Positions 8,368 to 17,869 of a DNA stretch of 64,000 bases are shown here, in pieces. The notes under the pieces were generated by a model. It worked only from the letters and a program-made list of their open reading frames with translations. It was not told the origin of the DNA and ran no database searches. This stretch comes from Vulcanimicrobiota bacterium (lineage in GTDB: Bacteria; Vulcanimicrobiota; Vulcanimicrobiia; Vulcanimicrobiales; Vulcanimicrobiaceae). The position numbers and the translations under genes are program-made. The first letter of the stretch is position 1. Every line of letters starts with the position of its first letter. The DNA lies in assembly GCA_003161435.1 (NCBI GenBank), contig PMOS01000012.1:248001-312000 (forward strand). The letters run 5' to 3'.

Positions 8368-9729
8368 TTAGGAGAGCAGCGTTCCGCCCATCGTGCGGAA
8401 CGCCGTCTCCGCGTTCTCGTCTTCGCGGACGATGCGCAACGCGATGATCGCCAGGTCGTCTTGCACGCCCCCGCTGTAGGCGTCCGCCGAGGCGACCAGC
8501 AGGTCGCACAGCGTTTGCGGGTCGGGCGGCGCGTCTCGCAGGATCGCCGCCACGCGCTCCTCGCCGAGCATCTCGCCGTCCTCGCTGCGCGCTTCGCTCA
8601 AGCCGTCGGTCGCGAGCAGCACGAGGTCGCCGAGCGCCAGCGGCACCGTCTCGGTTTCGTACGTGCCCGCGCGGTCGATACCGATGATCGACCCGGTCGG
8701 CGGCAGCCACTCGATGAGCGAGCCGCGCCGGACGTAGGCCGTACCGTGGCCGGCGCTCGCATAGCGCATCGTCTGGGTGCGGGCGTCGAACGTGCCGAGA
8801 AACAGCACCACGAACACCGACGGATCCTCGAACGTGTCGAGGAACAGCCGGTTGAATCGAGCGACGACCTCGGCCGGGTCGTCGGCGTCGGCCGCGAGCG
8901 CGCGGATCGCGTACTGGGTGAAGGCCGCGTGACGCGCCGCCTCGATCCCCTTTCCGCTCGCATCGGCGATCAAGAACCAACCGCGATCCGGCGCCGCGCG
9001 CCACGCGTCGAGGACGTCGCCGCCGACCAGCGCCTCCCGCGTCGCCGAGGCGTACGCCGAGCCCATCTCGGTGGCGGCGAGGCGTTGCCCGCCGACCCGC
9101 AAGGTTCGCTGAAGCGCGTCGACGAGCAGTTGACCCTCGGCCAGCCGGGCGACCGCCGACGCGCGGCCGAGCGCGTACCACAGCGCGACGATCGCGAACA
9201 GCGTGACGAACCCCGCGCTGATCGCCAGCGTCGCGTTGATGCGCCGGCGCAGCGTCAGCTCGACGCCGTCGCTGGCGGCGCCGAGCGCGCCGCGCAAGTC
9301 GTCGGCGTCGCGGCTCATCTGGTCGGTGATCAGCTTGCCGGTCTGTTGCTGCGTGTAGGCGTCACGCGAGTTCGGCCGGCGCAGAAGAGGCTGCTCGACC
9401 GTGTCTTTCCACGTCTTGTGGCGCGCCCCCATGTCTTCGACCGTTGCGACGCCGTCGGTCAGGCCGGCCGCGCGCAAGCGGCCCTCGAGGTCGTGCGCCT
9501 GCAGGTCGAACTGCGGAGTGGAAGGGTTGTCGCTGAGGAAACCCGGATCGTGCGTCGAGAGGTAGCCGCGCAGCGACGCCTCCTCGTCGAGCTGGACGCG
9601 CAGCAAGGCATCGAGATCTGACCGCGACTGGGCTAAGCGCGTCTGCGCGCTCGACGCTGCATCGAGCTGGTGGACGCCGATAAGCGGCCCGGCGATCGCG
9701 GTCGCCAAGAAGGCGGCGACCAGCAGCAC
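8368..9729 (-). CDS. Membrane-anchored SpoIIE/RsbU-type PP2C serine phosphatase
   Basis: About 453 residues. An N-terminal transmembrane helix is followed by a roughly 150-residue helical extracytoplasmic sensor (CHASE3-like by appearance: RLAQSRSDLDALLRVQ, RGYLSTHDPGFL), a second helix (TLAISAGFVTLFAIVALWYA) and a C-terminal phosphatase with metal-binding GGDVLDAW, DASGKGIEAA, SAGHG and ATDGLSEA. Such proteins dephosphorylate anti-sigma-factor antagonists or related switches. The open frame reaches ATG 9792, but that would overlap the whole tRNA-Cys. I start at GTG 9729, 4 nt after the tRNA, with no clear ribosome site. It leads into hisF. Confidence 0.8.
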   Translation of the reverse strand: MLLVAAFLATAIAGPLIGVHQLDAASSAQTRLAQSRSDLDALLRVQLDEEASLRGYLSTHDPGFLSDNPSTPQFDLQAHDLEGRLRAAGLTDGVATVEDMGARHKTWKDTVEQPLLRRPNSRDAYTQQQTGKLITDQMSRDADDLRGALGAASDGVELTLRRRINATLAISAGFVTLFAIVALWYALGRASAVARLAEGQLLVDALQRTLRVGGQRLAATEMGSAYASATREALVGGDVLDAWRAAPDRGWFLIADASGKGIEAARHAAFTQYAIRALAADADDPAEVVARFNRLFLDTFEDPSVFVVLFLGTFDARTQTMRYASAGHGTAYVRRGSLIEWLPPTGSIIGIDRAGTYETETVPLALGDLVLLATDGLSEARSEDGEMLGEERVAAILRDAPPDPQTLCDLLVASADAYSGGVQDDLAIIALRIVREDENAETAFRTMGGTLLS

Positions 9730-9732
9730 GAT

Positions 9733-9806
9733 TGGAGGCGACGCCCAGAATCGAACTGGGGATGGAGCTTTTGCAGAGCTCTGCCTTACCACTTGGCTAC
9801 GTCGCC
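9733..9806 (-). tRNA. tRNA-Cys (anticodon GCA), CCA encoded
   Basis: The minus strand folds as a full cloverleaf: acceptor GGCGACG/CGTCGCC, anticodon stem GAGCT/AGCTC around loop CTGCAAA (anticodon GCA), and T-stem CCCAG/CTGGG. The discriminator is T, as expected for tRNA-Cys, and CCA is encoded at 9735-9733. It lies 9 bp downstream of tRNA-Gly in the same orientation and just upstream of the phosphatase gene, whose open frame runs through it. Confidence 0.96.
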
Positions 9807-9815
9807 CGGCGCCGC

Positions 9816-9889
9816 TGGAGCGGGTGGCGGGAATCGAACCCGCGCATCAACCTTGGGAAGGTCGCAGGCTACCATTACATCACACCCGC
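9816..9889 (-). tRNA. tRNA-Gly (anticodon CCC), CCA encoded
   Basis: Acceptor GCGGGTG/CACCCGC, anticodon stem CGACC/GGTTG around loop TTCCCAA (anticodon CCC, reads GGG), a T-arm containing GGTTCGAATCC, discriminator T and encoded CCA at 9818-9816. It is the first gene of a tRNA-Gly/tRNA-Cys pair that probably shares a transcript. Confidence 0.96.
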
Positions 9890-10133
9890 GCCGGGACGGG
9901 TCGCGCTGTTCGCGCTCCGTGGTGCTAACCCTCGCTCTGGCAACAACGTTCCTCTGGTACGACTTCCCGCCGACGGATTCCGTCGGCCCGGCGAAACGGT
10001 GATACACGCTCACCAACCGGATCGCCCACCAGTTCAAGCGCTGCGTCCGGCATTCGCGTGAACGCAGGCCTCGGCCACGCACCCGTGCAACCCCGAAAGC
10101 CGCTCGGGCTTCCTATTTCTTCCGGAGATCGTC

Positions 10134-12181
10134 GTGCATCCGTTCCGCCTCGCCGTGCGCGCCCTTGGGGCCGCGGCGCTCGTCGCGCTGGCCGCGACCA
10201 CGCTGCCGTCATTCGCCGCAGGCGGCAGCGCGACGGCGCTCGATCCGGCCGACATGGATCCGAGTTGCAACGCCTGCGACGATTTCTATCAATACGCCAC
10301 CGGCGGCTGGCAAAAGACGCATGCCATCCCGGCCGGCCACCCGAGCTGGGGGAGCTTCGACGAGCTCGCGCAACGCAATCGCGAGGCGCTGCACACGATC
10401 CTCGAGGCCGCCGCGAAGACGACCGGCGCGCCGCCCGGCAGCGACGTGCAAAAACTCGGCACGTTCTATCGACCTGCATGGACGAGGCGGGGATCGAACG
10501 GGCGGGAACCGCGCCGATCGAACCGCTGCTCGCGTCGGTCGATTCCGTCGGCGACGTCCCGACGCTGGTCGACGAGATCGCGCGGCTGCAAAGCCGCGGC
10601 GTAAACGACGGGCTGGACTTCTCGTCTGAGCCCGACAGCAAGGACTCGTCGCTCACCATCGCCACGATCGGCTTGGGCGGCCTCGGCCTCCCAGATCGTG
10701 ACTACTATCTGCGCGACGACGAGCGGACGGTCGAGATTCGCGGCGCCTATCATGACTACGTCGCCACGCAACTGCAGAACCTGGGCGACGATCCGGCCGC
10801 GGCCGCAAAGGAAGCCGACGCGATCGTCGCGCTCGAGACAGCGCTGGCGAAGGCGATGCCGACCCGGGTCGAGTTGCGCGATCCCAAGGCGACGTACCAT
10901 CCGACCGCGATCGCGGCCCTGCCGGCGATGGGTCCGCACATCCCCTGGACGAGCTTCTTCTCGCAGTTCGGCGCGCCGGCGTTCGTTACGATCGACATCA
11001 GCGTTCCGGCCTTCGTCACCAGTTACGACGCCCAACTCAGCACGACGCCGCTGCCGGCGTGGAAGACGTACCTGCGCTTCCACGTCGCCGACTCGTATGC
11101 CAACGCGTTGCCCAAGCGCTTCGCCGACGCCGCCTTCGCCTTCCGCAGCGGCGTGCTGTACGGCGTCAAGGAACAGCTGCCGCGGTGGCAGCGCTGCAGC
11201 GCGGCTACCGACACCGCGTTGCGCACGCCGATGGGCAAGGCGTACGTGATGCAGAACTTCCCGCCGGCCGCGAAGGCGCGCGCGAAAGCCCTGGTGGACA
11301 ACCTGCAGTCCGTCCTCGAGGCGGACATTGGGACGCTGGATTGGATGGGACCGCAGACCCGAGCGCATGCGGTCGAGAAGCTGCTCGCCTTCACCAAGAA
11401 AATCGGTTATCCCGACGACTGGGTGGACTATTCGACCCTCACGGTCGCCGACGGCGTCCCATACGCGCAGCTCATCGAGCGGGTGCGGGATTGGAACCAC
11501 GCCCGCGACATGGCGCGCATCGGAAAGCGGACGAACCGCACGCTCTGGGACATGACCCCGCCGACGGTCAATGCATACTACAACCCGACGAACAACGAGA
11601 TCGTCTTCCCGGCCGGGATCCTGCAGACGCCGTTCTTCGACGCGGCGGCCGACGACGCGGTCAACTACGGCGCGATCGGCGCGGTGATCGGCCACGAGAT
11701 GACGCACGGCTTCGACGATCAGGGCCGCCAGTTCGACCTCCACGAAAACCTGCGCGACTGGTGGACGCCGCAGGACGCCGTCAACTTCAACGCACGCGCG
11801 CAGTGCGTCGTCGACGAGTTCGACAACCTCTCACCGCTACCGGGCTTGCACGAAAACGGCAAGCTGGTGCAAGGTGAAGCGATCGCCGACCTGGGCGGAA
11901 CCACGATCGCCTTCAAGGCGTTCGAACGCACGGCCGAGTACAAGGCCCACCGGAAGATCGGCGGCTTCACGCCCGAGCAGCGGTTCTTCCTGGCCTACGC
12001 CCAGGTGTGGCGGTCGCTCCAAACCGAGGCCTACACCCGCCAGCTCGTCGTCGTCGATCCGCATCCGAACGACAAGCTGCGCGTGATCGGGACGCTTTCG
12101 AACATGCCCCAGTTCCGCGCGGCGTTCGCCTGCGCGGCGAATACGGCGATGGTACGGAAGGACCGGTGCCAAATCTGGTAG
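10134..12181 (+). pseudogene. M13 (neprilysin/PepO-like) zinc metallopeptidase, single frameshift
   Basis: The protein begins at GTG 10134 (GGAG 8 nt upstream) with a signal peptide ending near LPSFAAGG, then the M13 opening CDDFYQYATGGWQ. Frame 1 is correct to the codon for R at 10470-10472. The family sequence then continues in the next frame from TGC ATG GAC (10475), so about one base is missing near 10472-10475. Downstream, frame 2 carries the zinc site VIGHEMTHGFDDQG, the third ligand GEAIADLGG and a C-terminal CQIW like other M13 peptidases. Total would be about 680 residues, normal for the family. The single lesion and intact remainder mean it could be a recent inactivation or a sequencing error. 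Predicted location is secreted. Confidence 0.85.
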
Positions 12182-12216
12182 GAAGCTGGCAATCAGCGTC
12201 CGAACGGGTCCGCACG

Positions 12217-13164
12217 ATGAGCCTCAAGCGAATGCGCGTGGTCCTTTTTCTCATCGCGCTGTTCTCGGTGGTTGCCGGCACGGTTGAAACGCCGCGCGCC
12301 GACGCGCAGACGCCGGCTCCCGCGAAGACCCCGGAGCCGACGATTCGCTTCGCGCACGACGTGGTCTTCACGCTCGTGCTCGGCGGCGACCCCTCGACCA
12401 ACGCCAAGATCGCGGTTGCCCTCGCGGCCCGGCTCAAACAAAAGGCCCGAAACGACCAGGGGCTTCCGGTGAAAAACGCGTGGATCGTCCCCGAAGGCAG
12501 TTGGTCGCTGTCGGATTACTTGCAGCAGTGCGCGCAGGACGCGCATACGCAAGGCGCGTTCATCGTGTTGCCGCCGTCGAGCGCAGCCTCCAGCGACAAC
12601 TGGATCGTGCTGCTGCAGAACACGACGACCGTGTCGTTCAGCGTCATGATCGCGCAATGCGATCACAGCGGCGCCCCGCCGGTTCCCGACGGCGTCGCAG
12701 GGCCACCCCCGACCTCGCTGACCCCGCGGCCGGGGGACAATGCCTCCGTCGTGTGGGCCTCCAACCCCGCCAAAGGGAAGTACGGCCGGTCGCAGATCGA
12801 GATCTTCCCGCTGGCCGTGCTGACGTCGATCTACCTCGCGTTCGCGCCGCAGCGCACCTACCAAACGACGACCACCGTCGCATACGCCACGCCGAACCCG
12901 CTGCCGTCGAGCGGCGCGCGCACGAACATCCAGACGCTCCAAGGCTCGGTGCTCGACGGTCAGGGAGCCGGCGCCGTCCAAAACAACGTTCTGGGCGCGT
13001 TCTCCGGAAACGGCCTGGGCAGCACGATCGGCGCGTCGGGTAACGTCGACTTTCACACGGTCCACGCGGCAGACGACGCGATCGGCCACCTGCTCGAGGA
13101 GCAGCTCGACACCTACTGCAAGGACCCCAAGATGCCGGGCCCCCGCGGCTTCTGCGCGTGGTGA
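12217..13164 (+). CDS. Secreted protein of unknown function
   Basis: 315 residues from ATG 12217. A signal peptide covers about residues 1-30 (KRMRVVLFLIALFSVVAGTV, then an ADAQ cut site), followed by a Pro/Ala-rich linker. The mature part has beta-rich, low-charge sequence with Thr and Ser runs and a few cysteines near the middle and the extreme C-terminus. I recognise no domain. It starts 35 bp after the M13 peptidase and ends 39 bp before the next gene, so it may be cotranscribed with either. Confidence 0.65.
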   Translation: MSLKRMRVVLFLIALFSVVAGTVETPRADAQTPAPAKTPEPTIRFAHDVVFTLVLGGDPSTNAKIAVALAARLKQKARNDQGLPVKNAWIVPEGSWSLSDYLQQCAQDAHTQGAFIVLPPSSAASSDNWIVLLQNTTTVSFSVMIAQCDHSGAPPVPDGVAGPPPTSLTPRPGDNASVVWASNPAKGKYGRSQIEIFPLAVLTSIYLAFAPQRTYQTTTTVAYATPNPLPSSGARTNIQTLQGSVLDGQGAGAVQNNVLGAFSGNGLGSTIGASGNVDFHTVHAADDAIGHLLEEQLDTYCKDPKMPGPRGFCAW

Positions 13165-13203
13165 CGTAGAAGAACCACCGCGTCGCCGGGCGAAACCGGC
13201 GGC

Positions 13204-14595
13204 ATGGTCGTTCGTCCGCTCGTGTTCGTTGCGATGCCGTTCGGCACGAAACCCGACTCGATGCGCATCACTTCGATCGACTTCGATGCGATCTACGAGA
13301 AAGGGATCAAGCCCGCACTGACCGGCCTCGACGTCGACTTCATCCGTGCCGACGAGGAGCGGACCGGCGGGATGATCCACGTGCCGATGTTCGCGCGGCT
13401 CCTGCTCGCCGAAGTCGCAATCGTCGACGTGACGATCGACAACGCCAACGTCTTCTACGAGCTCGGCGTTCGGCACGCCGCCAAGCCGCGGTCGACGATC
13501 ATCGTCAGCGGCAAGAATGGCCCGCTTCCGTTCGACATCGCCAACCTGCGCGCGATCCCGTACGAGCTGGAGAACGGCAGCTTGACCGAGAGCGCGGCGG
13601 CGGCATTCGTCAAGGCGCTCAAGGCGCGCGTCACCGACGCGATCGCCTACGGTGCGACCGATCAGGACAGCCCGCTGTTCCAGCTCTTCGCGGACTTTCC
13701 GGGTGTCCCGGTCAAGCCCGAGGACATCGACCCGATGTTCAAGGAGCGCGCCTTGCAGCTCGAGGCGATGCGCGATCGCTTGACGACGTCGCGCACACTG
13801 GGCCGCGACGCCGGCCTCGCCGCGGTGGCGGAGCTGGCCGAGAACGTCGTCTCGGCCAACGGCGTGCAAGCGGAGCTGGTCATGGACGTGATCTTCGCTT
13901 ACCGCGCGCTGCTCGCGTTCGACGAGCTGGTCGCGTTCGTCGAGCGAATCCCCGAGGACTTTCGCCGCACGAGCGTCGCCGTGCGCGAACAGTACGCGCT
14001 CGCCCTCAACAAGCGCAATCAGGTGGGCGACCGCGACGGCGCGATCAAGGCGCTCAAGGCGCTCAAGGCCGAGCGATCCAACAGCTCGTCGGAAACCTCC
14101 GGGCTGCTGGGCAGCGTCTACAAGGGCCAATATTACGAAGCGCTGGCGAACAACCGGCAGATCCTGGCCGCGAACTACCTCGAGAATGCGATCGACAGCT
14201 ACCGCGAGGGATTCGAGGCCGATCCACGCGACTATTATCCCGGTATCAACCTGCTCGAGCTCCTGCTGGTCGACGGCGGTGACGATGCGCTGGCCGAGTT
14301 CAAGCGAACGCTGCCCGCCGTCGCGTTCGCGGTGGCGCGGCTGGGTGGAATCAAGTCGAACGACTACTGGGTCGTCGCCACCGCGTTCGAGCTGGCGGTC
14401 CTAGCGAACGATTGGAGCGCGGCGGCGCGCGGCGTTCCGCGGATGCTCGGATTGACCGAGGACGACAAAGACAAGTTCAAGCTGATGTCGACGCTCGACA
14501 ACCTGACCGCGATTCGCAGCCGGAACCCGGCCGGGATCGATCCGGCGGCGTTCGACGAGATCCTGAGCCAATTGCGCGAGAACCAGACCGCGTAA
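13204..14595 (+). CDS. Deoxyribosyltransferase-like / TPR signalling protein (MAP3K TRAFs-binding-like architecture)
   Basis: 463 residues. The N-terminal domain (about 1-125) has FVAMPFG at 8-14, RADEERTGGMIH in the middle and ANVFYELGVRHA at 81-92. This pattern belongs to the nucleoside 2-deoxyribosyltransferase/TIR-like superfamily, with E86 as the likely catalytic glutamate. Residues about 180-450 are a helical TPR-like array. The combination matches bacterial proteins annotated as MAP3K TRAFs-binding domain, related to the N-terminus of the metazoan ASK kinases and common in nucleotide-centred conflict systems. I infer an NAD+- or nucleotide-processing sensor or effector. Its TAA overlaps the next ATG (TAATG), starting a three-gene coupled operon. 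Confidence 0.75.
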   Translation: MVVRPLVFVAMPFGTKPDSMRITSIDFDAIYEKGIKPALTGLDVDFIRADEERTGGMIHVPMFARLLLAEVAIVDVTIDNANVFYELGVRHAAKPRSTIIVSGKNGPLPFDIANLRAIPYELENGSLTESAAAAFVKALKARVTDAIAYGATDQDSPLFQLFADFPGVPVKPEDIDPMFKERALQLEAMRDRLTTSRTLGRDAGLAAVAELAENVVSANGVQAELVMDVIFAYRALLAFDELVAFVERIPEDFRRTSVAVREQYALALNKRNQVGDRDGAIKALKALKAERSNSSSETSGLLGSVYKGQYYEALANNRQILAANYLENAIDSYREGFEADPRDYYPGINLLELLLVDGGDDALAEFKRTLPAVAFAVARLGGIKSNDYWVVATAFELAVLANDWSAAARGVPRMLGLTEDDKDKFKLMSTLDNLTAIRSRNPAGIDPAAFDEILSQLRENQTA

Positions 14596-16169
14596 TGGCG
14601 GATCATCACGTTGCGGTGCCGCTGGTGCTCGGGCTCGCAGCCGACGATGCGGCCGGCGACCAGGTCGAGTCCTACATCCGCGCGTCGCTCGGCGAGATCG
14701 TCGCCGAGTTGCGCGCCGCGTATCCTCATACGCCCTTGCTCGCCGTGAGCGCGATCGGCTCGACGGCGGAGATGGTCGCGGCGCAAGCTGCCCTCGCGCT
14801 GGGCGTTCCGGTCGTCGCGTGCTTAGCGCATCCTGCCGGCGACGCCGTCGCTTCGCCGCTGCAAACGCTGCTGGCCGCCTGCGCCGACGTCCGGGTCGCC
14901 GACGATGGCTTCCACGCGTACGCGCCGTTCGTCGCCGAAGCGCAAGTGGCGCACTTCAGCGACCTGCTCGTCGCCTTCGGCGCGCCGCCGGAGCCGGGTT
15001 CGCGCCTCGCGGCCGCCGTGACGCTGCGAGAGAACGGTCGATTCCCCGGCAGGCACGCGCGCGGGCGCATCCTGGATCCGCCCGACGTCGGCCCGCTGCG
15101 CCTGGTCGTGCCGCAACCGCTCGGCACGTACACGGTCGAGCGGCGCTATCCGCCGCGCTACGACGGCGACCGCACGAGCGAACGCGACGCCGCCTTCTCG
15201 CTCGACCGCCTCGACGAGTTCAACGCCGACGTCCATGCCGACGCACCGGTCGATGGTGCGCTCCTCTCGGAGCGCATCGAGCGCCGGGCCGATGCGTTCA
15301 CCAACGACCTGCAGCGCAGCTTCGTGTTCTGGCAGCGGTTTCTGTATTGGGCCGCGTTCGTCGCGGCGACGGCGGAGTTCATCCTGCCCAAGACGCTGTG
15401 GGCGACGATCGTCGACTTCGGCGCGGTCGGCCTGGCGTTCGTCGCCTACTTCATCGCGCGGCCGACAAAATTTCAAGGGCGCTACCAGGACTACCGCGCG
15501 ATCGGCGAAGGCCTGCGGGTGCAGACCGCGTGGTCGAAAGCCGGCGTCATCCAGTCGGTCGCCGAAGCCTACCTGCGCATGCAACAGACCGAGTTGCAGT
15601 GGATCCGCAACGTGCTCCGCACCATCGCCCTCTTGCAGGGAGCTCCGACACCTGAAGCGGGTCGCGACCGCGAAGCCGTGATGGAATGGGTCACCGGACA
15701 GCGCCTCTATTTTCGCAACGCGTCGCGCCGCGAGGCCGGCCACGCGCGCACCTTCGAGCGCTGGGCCAAGATTCTGACACCGGTCAACGTCGCGCTCGGA
15801 TTGGGAATCTTCGCGTTCGTCACGATCACCAAGCTCGATCCGGTCATCCCCGTACTGAGCACCACGGACAATCGCTACACGCTCGAGCTCTTGGTCGGAA
15901 CCTTCGCCGGCTGGGCCGCGCTTTCGGCCGCGGTATTGCACAGTTACGCGCGCACCCGGGGCTTCTCCGAAAACGCCAACCGTTACGAACGGATGTTCCT
16001 CATGTTTGATGAAGCCGCGCTTTGGCTGTCGGGCGAAGCCGGGCGCCCGGTGGTCGAAGTGCGCGAACTCGCCATCGAGCTCGGCCGCGAAGCGCTCGCG
16101 GAGCACGCCGAGTGGCTGCTGACGCAGCGCGACCGCCCGCTGGCGATCGTCCATGCTGGTGCGGGATGA
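14595..16169 (+). CDS. SLOG-like plus SLATT-like membrane protein
   Basis: 524 residues. Residues 1-130 form a Rossmann-like SLOG-type domain with a glycine-containing turn, SAIGSTAEMVAAQAAL at 52-67, followed by GVPVVACL; the family usually has GADxLAA here. Residues about 245-290 are a two-helix membrane hairpin (FLYWAAFVAATAEFILP, then VDFGAVGLAFVAYFIA) flanked by long amphipathic helices. A second hairpin sits at about 394-450. This layout resembles SLATT/DUF4231 pore-type effectors. Established work links SLOG nucleotide-ligand sensors to SLATT membrane effectors in conflict systems; assignment here is by pattern only. It overlaps both neighbours (TAATG, ATGA). Confidence 0.65.
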   Translation: MADHHVAVPLVLGLAADDAAGDQVESYIRASLGEIVAELRAAYPHTPLLAVSAIGSTAEMVAAQAALALGVPVVACLAHPAGDAVASPLQTLLAACADVRVADDGFHAYAPFVAEAQVAHFSDLLVAFGAPPEPGSRLAAAVTLRENGRFPGRHARGRILDPPDVGPLRLVVPQPLGTYTVERRYPPRYDGDRTSERDAAFSLDRLDEFNADVHADAPVDGALLSERIERRADAFTNDLQRSFVFWQRFLYWAAFVAATAEFILPKTLWATIVDFGAVGLAFVAYFIARPTKFQGRYQDYRAIGEGLRVQTAWSKAGVIQSVAEAYLRMQQTELQWIRNVLRTIALLQGAPTPEAGRDREAVMEWVTGQRLYFRNASRREAGHARTFERWAKILTPVNVALGLGIFAFVTITKLDPVIPVLSTTDNRYTLELLVGTFAGWAALSAAVLHSYARTRGFSENANRYERMFLMFDEAALWLSGEAGRPVVEVRELAIELGREALAEHAEWLLTQRDRPLAIVHAGAG

Positions 16170-17869
16170 GCGTCTACGAGGTCCCCGACAACGGCTATCG
16201 CCGCAGGGTCCGAGCACCCGGGGCAAAGCGCATGTTGGCGCTCGACGGCGGCGGGATCCGCGGGCTGATCGCGATCGAGATCCTCGCGAAGCTCGAAGAC
16301 CTGCTGCGTGCCGCGCTCGGCCGCGGCGACAGCTTCGTGCTGGCCGATTACTTCGATTACGTCGGCGGGACGAGCACCGGAGGGATTCTGGCGTCGGGAA
16401 TCGCGCGCGGGATGCCGATGGCGCACCTCCGCGACTTCTACCTCGAGGGCACCAAGACGATGTTCAAACGTGCCCCTTGGTTCCGTCAATGGTACTATCG
16501 CAACCTCGCCGAGGACCTGTCGGCGAAGCTGCGCGACGTGTTCGGCGCCGATACGGCGTTCGGCGACCCCGCGTTGCGGACGTTGCTCATGCTCGTGATG
16601 CGCAACGTCACGACCGATTCGCCGTGGCCGCTCTCGAACAACCCAAGCGCCCTCTACAACGCGCCCGAGGTCGACGGCTGCAACCTCGAGCTGCCGTTGT
16701 GGAAGCTGGTGCGGGCGAGCGCCGCCGCGCCGATCTACTTCCCGCCCGAAGACATTACGGTCGGCTCGCAGCGGTTCATCTTCGTCGACGGCGCGATCAC
16801 GCCGTATAACAACCCGGCCTTCCTGTTGTTCCTCATGGCGACGCTGCCGCAGTACCGACTCGGCTGGGAGGTCGGCGAGGACAAGCTGCTCGTCGTCTCG
16901 GTCGGGACCGGCTCGGGCAGCAGCGCGAACGCCAAGCTGACCGCCAACCAGATGAACGTGCTGTTCAACGTGGTGGCGATCCCGTCGGCTTTGATCGGCG
17001 GCGCGCTGGCCGAACAGGATCTGCTTTGCCGCATCGTCGGACGGTGTCGTTTCGGTGCGCCGATCGACAGTGAGGTCGGCGATCTGGTCGACGCCGACGG
17101 CGACCACGCGCACGGGCCGTTCGCGCCCAAGAAGTTCACCTACGTGCGCTACGACCCGCAGATCACGCGCAGGGGTCTGACGGAGCTCGGTTTGCCCAAC
17201 GTCGATCCCGCACACGTGGAGTTGTTGGACTCGGTCGCCCACATCGACGATCTCATGGCCGTCGGACGCGCCTTCGGCGAGAGGCTCGACCTGGCGCAGC
17301 TCGGACCGTTCGAGCCCGCGCCGCACGTCGCCGCGCTCGCCGGCCGCCGCACCGACGCGGAGGGCGCGGCCGAACCGCGTTTTCCCGAACGCTGCAGCGC
17401 CGGCGTGCGCGGCCGCCTCGTCGACGCGTTTCGTGCCGCCGAGGTGCGCACGCTCGTCTGCGCCGCCGCATGCGGCGCCGATCTGCTCGCGCTGTCGGCC
17501 GCCGCCGAGCTGGGGATTCGCCGCCGCATCGTGCTGCCGTACGAGCCCGACCTCTTTCGCCGCCGTTCGGTCGTCGATCGCCCCGGCGATTGGGGCGAGC
17601 TGTTCGATCGCACGATCGCCGACGTCGCCGCTCGCGGCGATCTGCACGTGCTCGGTCTGTCGCCCGACGACCCCGCGTCGTTCGAAAAGACCAACGCGGC
17701 GATCGTCGACGACGCCGCGACGCTGGCCTACGAGACGACGCGCACGCCGCCGATCGTGTTCGCGGTGTGGGACGGTCCGACCGGCGGACGAACGGACTAC
17801 ACCGAGGATTTCGTCCACACAGCGCGCCGCCGCGGCTTCACCTTCGAACCGATCGGGATCTTGGGTTAG
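16166..17869 (+). CDS. Patatin-like phospholipase fused to a C-terminal SLOG-like domain
   Basis: 567 residues. The patatin domain (about 20-350) has the oxyanion loop DGGGIRG at 27-33, the nucleophile elbow GTSTGG at 68-73 (S70) and the dyad aspartate in VDGAIT (D208), so it should be active on lipids. Residues about 388-567 (ALAGRRTD, then AACGADLLALSAAAELG, then RRIVLPYEPDLFRRRSV) look like a second SLOG/DprA-like ligand-binding domain. I infer a nucleotide-gated membrane-degrading effector. ATGA overlap with the SLOG-SLATT gene; its stop overlaps the stop of the convergent YD-repeat gene by 4 bp. Confidence 0.8.
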   Translation: MSVYEVPDNGYRRRVRAPGAKRMLALDGGGIRGLIAIEILAKLEDLLRAALGRGDSFVLADYFDYVGGTSTGGILASGIARGMPMAHLRDFYLEGTKTMFKRAPWFRQWYYRNLAEDLSAKLRDVFGADTAFGDPALRTLLMLVMRNVTTDSPWPLSNNPSALYNAPEVDGCNLELPLWKLVRASAAAPIYFPPEDITVGSQRFIFVDGAITPYNNPAFLLFLMATLPQYRLGWEVGEDKLLVVSVGTGSGSSANAKLTANQMNVLFNVVAIPSALIGGALAEQDLLCRIVGRCRFGAPIDSEVGDLVDADGDHAHGPFAPKKFTYVRYDPQITRRGLTELGLPNVDPAHVELLDSVAHIDDLMAVGRAFGERLDLAQLGPFEPAPHVAALAGRRTDAEGAAEPRFPERCSAGVRGRLVDAFRAAEVRTLVCAAACGADLLALSAAAELGIRRRIVLPYEPDLFRRRSVVDRPGDWGELFDRTIADVAARGDLHVLGLSPDDPASFEKTNAAIVDDAATLAYETTRTPPIVFAVWDGPTGGRTDYTEDFVHTARRRGFTFEPIGILG

